From Chara braunii (Eukaryota > Streptophyta > Charophyceae > Charales > Characeae): a stretch of DNA of 27,059 nucleotides. Shown here in pieces: positions 19,025-27,059 of this stretch; position 1 is the stretch's first letter; the number at the start of each line of letters is the position of its first letter. The position numbers and the translations under genes were made by a program. Below the pieces are notes generated by a model that was given only the letters and a program-made list of their open reading frames with translations, made no database searches and was not told where the DNA came from. The stretch is from NCBI GenBank assembly GCA_003427395.1, contig BFEA01000307.1, positions 642,628-669,686 of the forward strand, written 5' to 3'.

Positions 19025-19113
19025 AGGGTTAGTGTGAACGAGAGACGGGACGAAAAACAGGGGTCGACCTAGGTGCCCTGTTTTTTTACGGTTCGTCCCT
19101 TAACACTAACCCT
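19025..19113. repeat. 89-nt stem-loop (foldback sequence)
   Basis: AGGGTTAGTGT (19025-19035) pairs perfectly with ACACTAACCCT (19103-19113). Further in, GGGACG (19047-19052) pairs with CGTCCC (19094-19099), and AAACAGGG (19055-19062) with CCCTGTTT (19076-19083), leaving GTCGACCTAGGTG as loop. Three nested arms in register argue for a real inverted repeat, possibly a small MITE or the edge of an insertion. It lies just before the gag fragment of element B. Confidence 0.65.
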
Positions 19114-19149
19114 CAAATTTCTCCTGTCTGATCAATCGACTCTTCAAAC

Positions 19150-19880
19150 TGTCCCATTTCGGATGGCCGACTGACTTTGGCCGCCCGACAACGTGACTGA
19201 CGCCTTCGAGCGTGTCGTCACTACACGCTGGTTCGACTCTGGTGGCGCTACCGGCCTGGACCGCCTCATCTAGGTATTTCAAGACACCTGCCTCATTTGT
19301 GATGTGGTGTTCCTCCCCGAGGCTGTCCTTATTGATCTCTTCTTGGCCAGACTTCCCCTTGAGTACCGCTCTGAGTTATGGCGGTATGACTTCACATCGG
19401 CCCCGCAGGCCTACGAGGCCGCCAGGGCTCATGAGCGGATGCGGGCCCGTCTTCACCCCGCTTCCTCCTCCCATCCCTAGGGTACTGACTACGCTTCCTC
19501 CTCCTCTTACGACACTTCCCAGCGCCGTTCTCCTTTCAATAGTCGCCCCCGACATTCCGCGCAGCAGGGCCGCCACTTTTCGCGCCGCTTCAGGGCGCTC
19601 GAGTGTGGTGATTCAGGACGTTGTTGCCCCTCTGTCGCCTAAGGGTGACCATAGCGATGACCTCGACCGTGAGGCCATCCACTACCACCTGGAGGACTCT
19701 ACCTTCCCTATAGCCAAGCGCCTCCAACTCGCCCTCTCCACCCTCTCCCGGGCACGCGCCCGCTCTGGTCACGCTAGCGCGTTGCACCCCGAGGTCCCTC
19801 AGCAGGACCTCCCTTAGAGCTTTGTCCCTCTTTGCGGTGTCCTTTCTGCTGAGGAGCGCGCGACCATTTTGGGTCGGCGT
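19150..19880 (+). pseudogene. gag C-terminal half of element B, broken
   Basis: Frame 2 reads DNVTDAFERVVTTRWFD, then after a TAG at 19271 VFQDTCLICDVVFLPEAV, LIDLFLARLPLEYRSELW and YEAARAHERMRARL. This is the helical C-terminal part of a plant gypsy capsid, where a hydrophobic FL-x-x-LP block and a basic YEAAR-x-HERMR helix are usual. A further TAG lies at 19478, followed by a Ser/Arg-rich linker. The section fits directly after the gag half at 13761-14520, so the two are probably one gene split by about 4.6 kb. Two independent fragments of one family are the alternative. Confidence 0.7.
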
Positions 19881-19883
19881 GGG

Positions 19884-19925
19884 TGTTTGCGCTGCCGCCA
19901 AGACGGTCATACCTCCTCGCAGTGC
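19884..19925 (+). pseudogene. Zinc knuckle of element B gag
   Basis: Frame 3 reads CLRCRQDGHTSSQC, a perfect CX2CX4HX4C nucleocapsid motif with all four ligands. It is in a different frame from the capsid part (frame 2), so a frameshift lies between them. It binds the element's RNA in an intact Gag. Confidence 0.85.
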
Positions 19926-20254
19926 CCTTACACCGCCGCCCTCGACCGCCACTACGTTGAGCTCTCTTGCCAGCGTTGTGCTCAGTCCCCCCTTGCCCCC
20001 TCCTAGCCACGGTGCGGTGTACACCTGCGCCCTCCTCAGTAGTCGGTTTCCCGACATCTCCGTCGCGGTTTGCCCCTCTCGCCACTGGAGTTGAGGTATT
20101 GTAGGACCCGACAGAGTGTACTCGGCCCTCTGTCGCACTACCGTCTGCGCCTCCATAGACCACTGTCTCCCCTCCTACCTCTCCGCGACTACCGACACGT
20201 CGAGCCACTCGCTCAGCCCGTTGCAGCGAGCAGCTTGCGACTCGCAAGGACGTT

Positions 20255-21271
20255 GTGTCCTCTTTTTTGGACTTCAGCATGCTTCAGGCTCGTCAGGAGC
20301 GACTCACCCTCCATGTCGCTGCACCGCGTCGCCTTCTCGCCATCCTTTCTGACCCTGATCGCACCCTCCCGATCATTCCAGTACGATTGGGAACCTCCAC
20401 GAGGGTGTACTCAGCGCTGTGGGATTCCGGTTCTCAGGGCGACTTCATTCACCCACGTGTGGTGAAAAAAAAACGCTTACCCACGACAGGGTCTCCCACT
20501 CCCATCTTCGTCACCCTAGGAGATGACAAGACCCAATGCTTCTTCGATCAGACGGTCACCGACCTCCCCTTCTTCCTCACGCTCGAGCCGACCGATCGTC
20601 CCCGGGCGTCTCGTCGCGACCACTCCTCTGCACATTCTCGGTACGATTTCATTCTCGGAACTCCGTGGTCTCGTCGGTTTTGCAGCACCGAGGTCAATTG
20701 GGCGGCCAACACTCTTGTTCTTCGAACGAAGTGTGGACAGACATATCGCGTACCTTTTATAGGTACCACTGCGACACCGCACCCCGATCCTCCTAGCCCG
20801 GAGCCTTTCGTCCCCACACTATCTCCTACTATCACCATCACCTCGCCTCAGCAGTTCGCTCACTTCATCCGACAGGATGACGTCACCTTCTTTACGGTGA
20901 ACGTTACGGATCTCCTGCACTATGATCCACCCTGTCCCGACGCTGACCTCATCACTCTAGAGCCAGATCCTCTTTTTATCTCCATGACTCCCATCTCTAT
21001 TTCCCTCCCTCCGCCGTCCGTCGAGTCCACCCCGCCGTCGCGGGCTGACGCTGACGCTGAGGAACTCGCACGCTATACGGCCGATCTGGAGCCTGCAGTT
21101 CGTGACCTCATTCAAGAGTACCATGACGTTTTCCCATCGTCGTTCTCGTACGCTGGCATCCCACCGATGCGCGACATCGAGCATTCCATCCAGCTTGTGT
21201 CTGACTATCATGTTCACCATCAGGCACCCTACAGACTCTCGATCCCTGAGGCCACCGAAATCAAGCGTTAA
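20255..21271 (+). pseudogene. Protease and start of RT of element B
   Basis: This 338-codon open frame (frame 2) is the longest undamaged piece of element B. Residues 55-65 (ALWDSGSQGDF) hold the aspartic-protease DSG active site, and residues 130-140 (YDFILGTPWSR) the family's conserved ILG block, followed by VNWAANTLVLRT. A Pro/Ser/Thr-rich linker covers about 172-275. Residues 285-338 (LIQEYHDVFPSSF ... YRLSIPEATEIKR) begin the RT connection. A TAA at 21269-21271 stops the frame where the family usually has Gln. The first ATG at 20255 is only the start of the open stretch; the natural start would be upstream in gag-pol. Confidence 0.85.
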
Positions 21272-21496
21272 CTTGAGGAACTCCTGAGACTGGGTTTCAT
21301 TAAACCTAACAACTCCCCGTGGGGTGCACCCGTCCTCTTTGCTCGCAAAGCAGATGAACTCTCTGTCTCTGCATCGATTATCGTGGGCTTAATCGCTACA
21401 CGGTTAAGAACAACTACCCCATGCCTCGTTCCGACGAGCTGTTCGACCGCCTAGTAGACAATTATTTCTTTACAAAGATTGATCTTCATAGTGGAT
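21272..21496 (+). pseudogene. RT fingers/palm piece of element B, cut off
   Basis: Frame 2 continues LRLGFIKPNNSPWGAPVLF, then the frame shifts near 21355-21365 to frame 1: [20 protein letters not shown] and [10 protein letters not shown]. These are RT blocks 1-3 of Ty3/gypsy, including the first catalytic Asp in KIDL. Sequence identity ends right there, and the next codons belong to a LINE. No RNase H or integrase of element B is found in the window. Confidence 0.85.
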
Positions 21497-21622
21497 GATC
21501 TTATTGTTATGATGGATGCCACCCCCAAGAACATGGAAGAAATTAAGCAATTGTTGGATCGATTCACGACAGGCTCAAATATGACTGTCAATTGGGGGAA
21601 CAAAACACTGGGATGGTGGATC
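21485..21622 (+). pseudogene. LINE reverse transcriptase fragment, plus-oriented part 1
   Basis: Frame 2 reads [20 protein letters not shown], then LLDRFTTGSNMTVNWGNKT. This is the LINE (non-LTR) pattern: the catalytic DD, the 'DATPKN' turn, and the SG-x-x-x-N-W block. The frame is open to 22216 but its middle part, read on this strand, is not LINE-like. The piece begins directly at the element B junction, so the LINE is truncated at its 5' side and lacks endonuclease and the first RT blocks. Confidence 0.8.
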
Positions 21623-21624
21623 CA

Positions 21625-21890
21625 TCACCAAGGAGTGCGTCCGCCAGAACACAGCAGAGCAGTTATTTGCCTCTTGAGTGATCTAACCGCTTCTTTACTG
21701 AAGGCCCAAATTGCAGATTTGTACCAGAGGGTAGCTAGTACTGCGTTGTTGATTGTCATTGCCCTACCAATCAAAGACGTATGTTTGTCATTCCAATGTG
21801 TCAATTTCTCCAATGCTGGTTTGAGGATCCATTCGCCATTCGATGCAGGCTTCCCCAATGTCGTCCGCATTATACCTAACACTCTAACCA
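21625..21890 (-). pseudogene. LINE reverse transcriptase fragment, inverted block
   Basis: On the minus strand this block reads VLGIMRTTLGKPASNGEW, then EKLTHWNDKHTSLIGRAM, ATLWYKSAIWAFSKEAV and a Leu/Gly end. This is the LINE segment after the SG-x-NW block: the 'YLGI' motif, the K-L-x-x-W...LSL-x-GR motif, and the WY...FSK helix. In a normal LINE it would be on the same strand and between the two plus-oriented parts that flank it, so the block has been inverted in place. Breakpoints are approximate. Confidence 0.8.
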
Positions 21891-21892
21891 GG

Positions 21893-23033
21893 GCGTTTTC
21901 AAATATTATAAATAGGGTGGCCTGGTCGTCGGTGATCCAGCCTAAAGATAAGGGGGGGTTGGGCATCCTAGACCCAGATACTCAGGTGGCCACGCTGTTG
22001 GTACAATGGGTCAGGAGATTGGTATTTATGCCAGACCTTCCTTGGTACACCCTTGCACTGGAGCAGATTGCTAGACTGGCACCACAAGAGCCACGAGGTC
22101 TGGATCTCCTGATCTGGCTGGAGGACCGCTATTGGCCCATACCACGATGCCCCCGGGCTGATAAAGACTCCACCTGGGGTGCAACAAGGAGCGACCTGGC
22201 CAGAGATGACTTCTAGCCTCGGGTGTTGAGGGTGCGACGTTGCCAAAAAAACCATGCCGAGTAGATGGGAAGAGGTGATGAGGCAACCCCTGTTTGGCAA
22301 CAAAAATATTACTGACAAAAATGGGAGGGTGCACCGTAGTTCGGACCCCCCATGGAACAGTTGGGTCAGAAACAACATAGTGAGGATTAAAGATATATGG
22401 GACCCAACAAACAAAGACTGGAAAACGGCGCCACAGTTGAGGGTCCGACTGAGGTACTGCCATGATATTGAAAGGAACTTAGAAACATTGATTTTTGATG
22501 TCCCTCTTGACTGGTTGCGCACGCTTCGAAAAGGACCGCTTCTGGCAGAAGGAGACTGGGTCGCAATCCTGAACGACACGGAAAGCGATGGCAACGTGGT
22601 GGAAGTGCGGGAAGACGAATCCTTGGTCAACCTCTTCCATAAGGGAAAGGGTAGCGCTCTCACCAGGTACACTCCGGACGTGGTGAGGTGGTGGAGGAAC
22701 GAGGAGTTGCACACGATCCGTGTACTGGAACATAAAGATCAATGAACCGCGTTTCTCCCCGAAACCCGGCTTTCTGAACTCCCCTTCGACCCAGAGGAGT
22801 GTCACTGGACGCCTGCACGAAGAACGCCAACCAACCCGAACATAAAGTTATTTAGTTTGTTAGTGAAGGCCACTTACCGGCTGCTGCGGCCAAAGGTGAA
22901 CCTAAAAGAGATTGTGAAAGCCCGCTGGATATCCCACATGAATTTAAGAAAGGAGACCATTCGCCCTATCCGGTGGTTTTCGACCATGAGGTCCAAACCG
23001 ACAAAATTCGCCTCGCTGCCTCCCTACCAATAA
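21893..23033 (+). pseudogene. LINE ORF2 C-terminal region, plus-oriented part 2
   Basis: Frame 2 resumes the LINE order with INRVAWSSVIQPKDKGGLGI (the W...PK-x-x-GGLG block) and LLVQWVRRLVFMPDLPW to a TAG at 22214. The reading then moves to frame 3 (22230-23033): WEEVMRQPLFGN, WDPTNKDWKT, a long charged segment, a TGA at 22743, and FSLLVKATYRLL, which resembles the S-V-K-x-x-Y-x-x-L block ahead of the zinc region. A TAA at 23031 ends it. Stops and frame changes show it is dead. Confidence 0.8.
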
Positions 23034-23395
23034 TTGGTTGGTAGATCGTACGTACCTAGAACAAAAGAGTATGACGCTTCCTTGGTGTAAATCCTGCCAT
23101 AATGCCTTCCCCTCCCAGAAAATATAGAACCATCTTCCTACAATGCCTAGGGGCGGTCCTTACATCAAGTTGGCATTGGTGGGATAGGATATGGAGCCTC
23201 CTAGGCACTGGATCGGCTTGGCCGTGGGATTGGAGGGTGCCGCTCTGCGAAGCATGGACCTTCCCCACAGACAACGATTTTGAAAACAATATGTTCAAGA
23301 TCAGGAGGAGAGCGGTAATTTGGGCACTTTGGAAGAAGCGTTGCACATACACCATTGAGGGAGTTTACATAGATGGAGGGGAAGTAGGGCTGGCA
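23034..23395 (+). pseudogene. LINE zinc-binding C-terminus
   Basis: Frame 1 shows WCKSC (23083-23097); frame 2 then shows TIFLQCLGAVLTSSWHWWDRI, the usual 'H-x-F-x-x-C...W' zf-RVT layout, and RRRAVIWALWKKRC, which matches the WALW-x-x-R-N end of plant LINE ORF2. Family-like sequence stops near 23395. No poly(A) or target duplication was found after it, so the 3' end is either decayed or continues as an unrecognised 3' UTR. Confidence 0.65.
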
Positions 23396-23700
23396 CGCGC
23401 TAGCGCTGAGCGGCGGGCGGGCAGCGAGGCGATGGCGGTGTGCGGACAGCGCTATGCTGAATGCTGGTGGGGGTGGTGCTGGCTGGTTGAGGGAGGCGGG
23501 GCGCTGGCACCTCATGGCTGCGGGGCGTTGGCTTTCTGCGAGCAGCGAGGCGCTGGCACCTCATGGCTGCGGGGCGTTGGCTTTCTGCGAGCTGCGAGGC
23601 TCTGGCTGCAATGGAGCAACGAGGCGCTGACTGCTAGTGGGAAGCGAAGCGCTGGCAGCATGTGAGGGGCGGGGCACTGGCCACTTACAGCTAGCGCGAC
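23396..23700 (+). repeat. GC-rich minisatellite with 49-bp duplication
   Basis: GCGCTGGCACCTCATGGCTG and the rest of a 49-bp unit occur at 23501-23549 and 23550-23598, almost identical. Around them, looser GAGGCGCTGGC/GAAGCGCTGGC words continue to 23690 and back to about 23400. The open frame across it is Gly/Ala/Trp-rich and of no family. Confidence 0.75.
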
Positions 23701-23900
23701 GCTAGCTCAACAAGTGAATAGCAATAGTGTCTGACACGTGGCATACCGCAAGTTGTCGGTGCGAGGGAGGCGATGGTGCGTGGGCTCTGTGGCGAGGTGG
23801 ATTAGAGAGATGACAACGCTTTACATGCGCGTGGAATCCGGAGGCGCTTGGTCAGTGCCACGTCACAGGCTGACGTGGCATCTGACCTGAGGCACGGAGA
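23701..23900. other. ACGT-core motif region
   Basis: TGCCACGTCA (23856-23865) and TGACGTGGCA (23871-23880) form a perfect inverted repeat around 5 bases. TGACACGTGGCA is at 23732-23743. These are the same words that crowd element A's LTR and leader. No gene is seen. Confidence 0.55.
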
Positions 23901-24640
23901 AGAAAGGAGAACAGTGGCGGTGACCGCTATTTGAACATTTTCCCGGTGTCTTCTACATAAGTACTCCATAGCTGATGCCCTTAAGAGGCTGGAAAGCTCT
24001 TGCAAGTTGGTGAATGTCGACATCGGTGGACGAAAGTGGAGTCATCCCCAAGGAGACCGAAGTGTGGAGATCGCTTGCCTTATTTAAAGCTTCAACACAG
24101 ACCGGGAGGATATCGTCAAGCTGGAGGATCATCATCAAACTTATCTGTGTTTTTTTGTTCTTGTTTGTATTTCGTGCAGGTTTCTCATCAAGAGCACCAA
24201 GAGTTTCAAGATCGCCAGTTGTGGAGCACCATTATGTCATCTTCATGTGAACATTACCAGTTTTCATCATCATTAGCAACAATATTGCTGCCACATTCAT
24301 CTTCTGCGACACATATTCACGTTCATCTTCTACGACACTTATTCATTAATTTATTAATCAATGCCACGTCATCACCATTATTGACTTTGTCAATATAAAC
24401 TCCAATATTAATTATTCTTATTAATTATTTTCAGCGCAGGACGCCATCTTCCACAAAGCAAACTTGTGTCTGTTCTAAATCTTATTTATCATTACGACAT
24501 TGAATTCCACGCCCCTTTTCGAAATATAATTCCCCAAATAGTTCCCTCGCTAAATTTTCTGTAGCGTCATTCTGACATCATCACCATCATCATCACCATC
24601 ATCTGTCTATAAATCATTATTTAGCATCTACATCGTTAGT
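23901..24640. other. Unassigned AT-richer sequence with 26-bp duplication
   Basis: TTCATCTTCTGCGACACATA and the next 6 bases at 24296-24321 are repeated with changes at 24322-24347. TTGTTTGTATTTCGTGCAGG (24161-24180) looks like a 3' splice site, and a 61-codon frame on the minus strand (23953-24138) is open, but I recognise no protein. TGCCACGTCA recurs at 24362-24371. (ATC/CAT)n-rich DNA fills 24575-24605. Confidence 0.35.
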
Positions 24641-25676
24641 TTTTTTCAAAAATTCCGCTGATTGCTTTTCATTAGAATATGAGAGAAGGTAAGTAGGAAA
24701 GGTGGGGAAAACTGAAACTCTATAAGGGCATCGCAAGGTGGGAAGTGATGCTCTGTTAGGAGTGGAAGTAGATGGGGGATTGCGCTAATCTGGGGCTGAT
24801 AATCTAGCGGGGCCAGATTAGGGCAACAACTTGATTGGGTCATACTTTGTGGGGAATGGTAGGACCTAATGGTGAGTACGGCTGTAAGTGGGACTGTCCC
24901 AGGTTGGGGCTGAAAAAAGACTACTCATCAGGGAGGTTCATTTCAGCGGAGGCAATAAGGGGCGAGAAGGAACAGTGGGGGGAAGAGGAATAAAATTCAT
25001 ATCTACTGACGTCAATCATTATCATCACCACCCTCATCAGATATGTCATCTGCTGGGGACTCAACTAAATCAAATCCTTTATTTTTAGGTATTATTATCA
25101 ATTTTGCTGATTGTCTGATTGAGTTGTCAATGTGCACTTGCCTAGGTCGAGTTGATGCCAGAACGACGCTGACCGGTGCTGGGGCATCGCCCTGTAACCT
25201 AAACTACTAGGAGCTTGAGGTCTTGTAGAGAGATCTGGGGATTGTGAGGGAGGAAGGCAGTCCACTAATTTGGCCGACGGTAACAATCCTGCCGACGATG
25301 GTCGGAGCTGGGGCGGGTAGCGCTGCCCTGTAACTTAGCTAAATAGAGGGTGTGAGGCTGGGTAGAGGTGGGATTGATACACAGCACAGCATCAGATGAC
25401 AATTGCTGGACTTGGTAGAAATACCTGGAATTGGATAGGGTTCCATGTTGTAGTTCTGAGTAGAGAACATTCTGATTAGCCTTCCTGATCACTCTTCCTT
25501 ATTGGCTAGTAGTTATAGTGTGACTGCTCAGATCATGATTAGCAGAAAATCATCAGTTTTAGCATCATCATCATCATCCTCATCATCCTATGTTGGTTAC
25601 TCTGGGTAGACTGTGAAGACCCTGGCCTCAATGTTTTCAAATATCAATACAAGCCTTGGGCACTGGGCCCTTTGGG
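24641..25676. other. Unassigned sequence with loose repeats
   Basis: GCTGGGGCATCGCCCTGTAACCTA (25178) and GCTGGGGCGGGTAGCGCTGCCCTGTAACTTA (25309) are related, about 130 bp apart. ATC-rich simple sequence lies at 25018-25040 and 25561-25590. I find no gene. Confidence 0.35.
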
Positions 25677-25702
25677 AAAAAAAAAAAAAAAAAAAAAAAA
25701 AA
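25677..25702 (+). repeat. A26 homopolymer
   Basis: A run of 26 A follows CACTGGGCCCTTTGGG and ends one base before the second copy of the 1633-1718 sequence. It could be the poly(A) tail of a retroposed element whose body lies to the left, but no body was recognised. Confidence 0.7.
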
Positions 25703-25704
25703 CA

Positions 25705-25810
25705 AGTACTTCCTAAAGTTGTGCCCGTTCACAAGCCACAATTTTAGGAAACGTACGGTCCACTACAGGAGTGCTCAAATTCATCTGACTACAGTTACTA
25801 GAAAAAAAAA
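25705..25810 (+). mobile_element. Second copy of the 1621-1777 element (left part)
   Basis: AGTACTTCCTAAAGTTGTGC and the following bases match 1633-1718 with few changes, including the hairpin arms CCTAAAGTTGTG (25712-25723) and CACAATTTTAGG (25737-25748). The outer TTAAACCACC end is absent and is replaced by A26. The right end merges into an A16 run (25802-25817). Confidence 0.7.
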
Positions 25811-25817
25811 AAAAAAA

Positions 25818-26512
25818 GATGGAGAGGAAGTAACAGAAATAATAAAACAGTACACATCAAGAGCTCCTCTCACGATGGCAGAAGGTCAAGAACCAACTAG
25901 AGATATATCACTCAAAGAAAGGCATCACGCAATCAATCAATCAATTCTCAGGGGACTGGCTGGGTAGCGAAAAAGGGGGATGGATTGCCTATATCCGATG
26001 GGAGGGAGGACAATCTCCAGGGCAGGAGTCGGAAGACTTCAGGAGGGACTACTGCATCTACTAAGGTGGACCAAGGAGTGCCGTTGCGCCCACCGTCAGA
26101 GTTCCCGGACCCTTTCCCCCCCCATCAACTGTCTTTGGTGGACATGCAATGGTACGGTGCAGAGTAAGCGAAAGGACACAGGGCAATGAGATGGAGAACC
26201 GCTGGGCAGAGCAGTTTGCGTTCTGTGGGTTTCCAGGCAAAGACTGCACTGGTGGACGGGTGAATGCAAGTTGACGAGACAGAGATGACTACACACAACA
26301 TCTTGTTACCCAATTGCTTTTGGTAGGCATAGCACTGTATCTTTTGGTCATGTGGGACAGTGCCTGTGCAGTCAATCCCCGGTAATACGGGCAATCAATG
26401 CTGGCAGGAGACTGTGTGAAAATCAGCTTTGAAAATGCTCACTGCTTTGAAGATGTTCAGTGGGATGCTGGACCCGTTTTCCAGCTCCCCACCAATAGAG
26501 TGGAGCAACCAC
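25818..26512 (+). other. Unassigned stretch that may be decayed coding sequence
   Basis: Consecutive plus-strand segments read protein-like in shifting frames: MAEGQEPTRDISLKERHH (about 25875-25930) and VDQGVPLRPPSEF, FPDPFPPHQLSLVDMQWYG to a stop at 26165, then about 50 further codons in the same frame with stops. I cannot name a family. It could be a fragment of another transposon protein. Confidence 0.25.
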
Positions 26513-26620
26513 TTTTTTTTTTCTTTTTTTTTTTTAATAACCGGACGAGACGGCCGCTAGGAGGAAATGCTCATATCACTCCCCATAGCGTGGCAGCATG
26601 GTTAAAAAAAAAAAAAAAAA
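26513..26620. repeat. Short insert between a T-tract and an A-tract
   Basis: A T-tract with one C (26513-26535) and A17 (26604-26620) enclose 68 bases containing GACGGCCGCTAGGAGG. The two homopolymers are an inverted repeat. This could be a pair of oppositely oriented poly(A) insertions or a small foldback sequence. Confidence 0.5.
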
Positions 26621-26805
26621 GAGCGATACAGTGCAACAGAATCCATTTTGTGCGTCACTAGGTGTGTGAGTCTCGGCATGTGGTGTGGTGCAGCTTGTGG
26701 TTGCATTTGAGGCACAGCCTTGTGCACCCTTAAGCCCTTGAACCATTACACCGTAGACTGGTCGATCGCAGTATCCCTTCGTTGGGCTGCATTCGTGGTC
26801 TGAGG
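26621..26805. other. Unassigned spacer
   Basis: Nothing recognisable. On the minus strand GGTGTAATGGTTCAAGG (about 26736-26752) is A-box-like, but a B-box is not convincing. Confidence 0.3.
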
Positions 26806-27059
26806 CAGGGTTGTCAAGCCCCGGCCCCGGGGCCCCGGCGGGGGTCCCGGGGGCCGGGGGTCGGCACCCCTGGCCCCGGCAAAAAAAGTAAAAAAAAACA
26901 AAACAAAACAAAAAATCAAAAAAATAAAAATAAAAATAAAAAATAAAAATAGAAAATAAAAAATACAGGGGGGTGCGCAGCCGCAGCCTGCACCCCCTGG
27001 GCCAAACTGCGATATTGCAGTTTTGGCCCGACCTCGGCCCCCCCCCGGGGCTACACCCC
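26806..27059 (+). mobile_element. Left end of a second hAT-like, GC-word-rich element, runs off the window
   Basis: CAGGGTTGTCAAGCCCCGG opens the element, similar to the CA-start termini at 16844 and 17576. It is followed by iterated CCCCGG/GGGGCC words to 26880 and then an A-rich block (26881-26965), the same order as in the 16844 element (terminus, GC words, poly(A)). A strong hairpin, GGGCCAAACTGC with GCAGTTTTGGCCC, lies at 26999-27029. The other end is outside the window. Confidence 0.45.

Noticed and set aside
19590-20280. Long minus-strand open frames (188 and 168 codons)
   Set aside because: They are antisense shadows of the GC-rich gag/zinc-knuckle region of element B, whose plus-strand motifs are clear.
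22071-22714. 248- and 130-codon minus-strand frames
   Set aside because: Antisense to the plus-oriented LINE C-terminal region, which shows family motifs; unlike 21625-21890, the minus strand here has no LINE motifs.
24161-24180. Host gene exon with a 3' splice site
   Set aside because: The polypyrimidine-CAG is good, but no coding exon or matching 5' splice site can be supported on either side.

Overview
The window looks like repeat-dense nuclear DNA of a eukaryote, most plausibly of the green lineage (a streptophyte alga such as a charophyte would fit). The reasons are decayed Ty3/gypsy elements (one with a chromodomain), primer-binding sites complementary to initiator tRNA-Met, a LINE of plant-like layout, plant-type TTTAGGG-like repeats, long (TC)n and (TAA)n microsatellites, and no compact operon-like coding. 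The lineage call is inference. I found no intact host gene, rRNA, functional tRNA, CRISPR array or bacterial-type regulatory signal.

Layout. 1-2321: short repeats, namely a 121-bp tandem array, a 185-bp duplication, a 45-bp duplication, two small elements bounded by TTAAACCACCAGTAC inverted repeats, a T-tract between 15-bp direct repeats, a 110-bp foldback element and a tRNA-like SINE ending in T18. 2322-3880: unassigned sequence with a retrotransposon-type primer-binding site at 3022 and a 105-115-bp tandem repeat. 3860-4480: a long polypyrimidine tract, then two copies of a 46-bp motif.

4732-13206: one full-length but dead chromodomain gypsy retrotransposon ('element A'): 5' LTR, primer-binding site, long leader full of TGACGTGG motifs, gag, protease, RT-RNase H-integrase, chromodomain, 3' LTR, and a possible 4-bp target duplication (TATT). 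Its integrase still has a perfect DD35E spacing and its RT still has the DD pair, but stops and frameshifts break every protein.

13541-21496: a second, GC-rich gypsy element ('element B') with telomere-like repeats upstream of gag. Its gag appears split: the N-terminal half is at 13761-14520 and the C-terminal half, zinc knuckle, protease and start of RT are at 19150-21496. About 4.6 kb of other material lies between, including a gapped (TC)n tract, a 733-bp hAT-like non-autonomous element sitting inside a (TAA)n microsatellite, a 42-bp minisatellite and an 89-nt stem-loop.

21485-23395: a 5'-truncated LINE fused directly to element B inside its RT gene. A roughly 260-bp block in the middle of the LINE is inverted. 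23395-27059: GC-rich minisatellite, ACGT-core inverted repeats, unassigned AT-rich sequence, a second copy of the 1.6-kb-region foldback element next to a poly(A), and at the end the start of a GC-word-rich, hAT-like terminus that runs out of the window. The genes do not cooperate in a host pathway; the region is a nest of selfish elements at different stages of decay.
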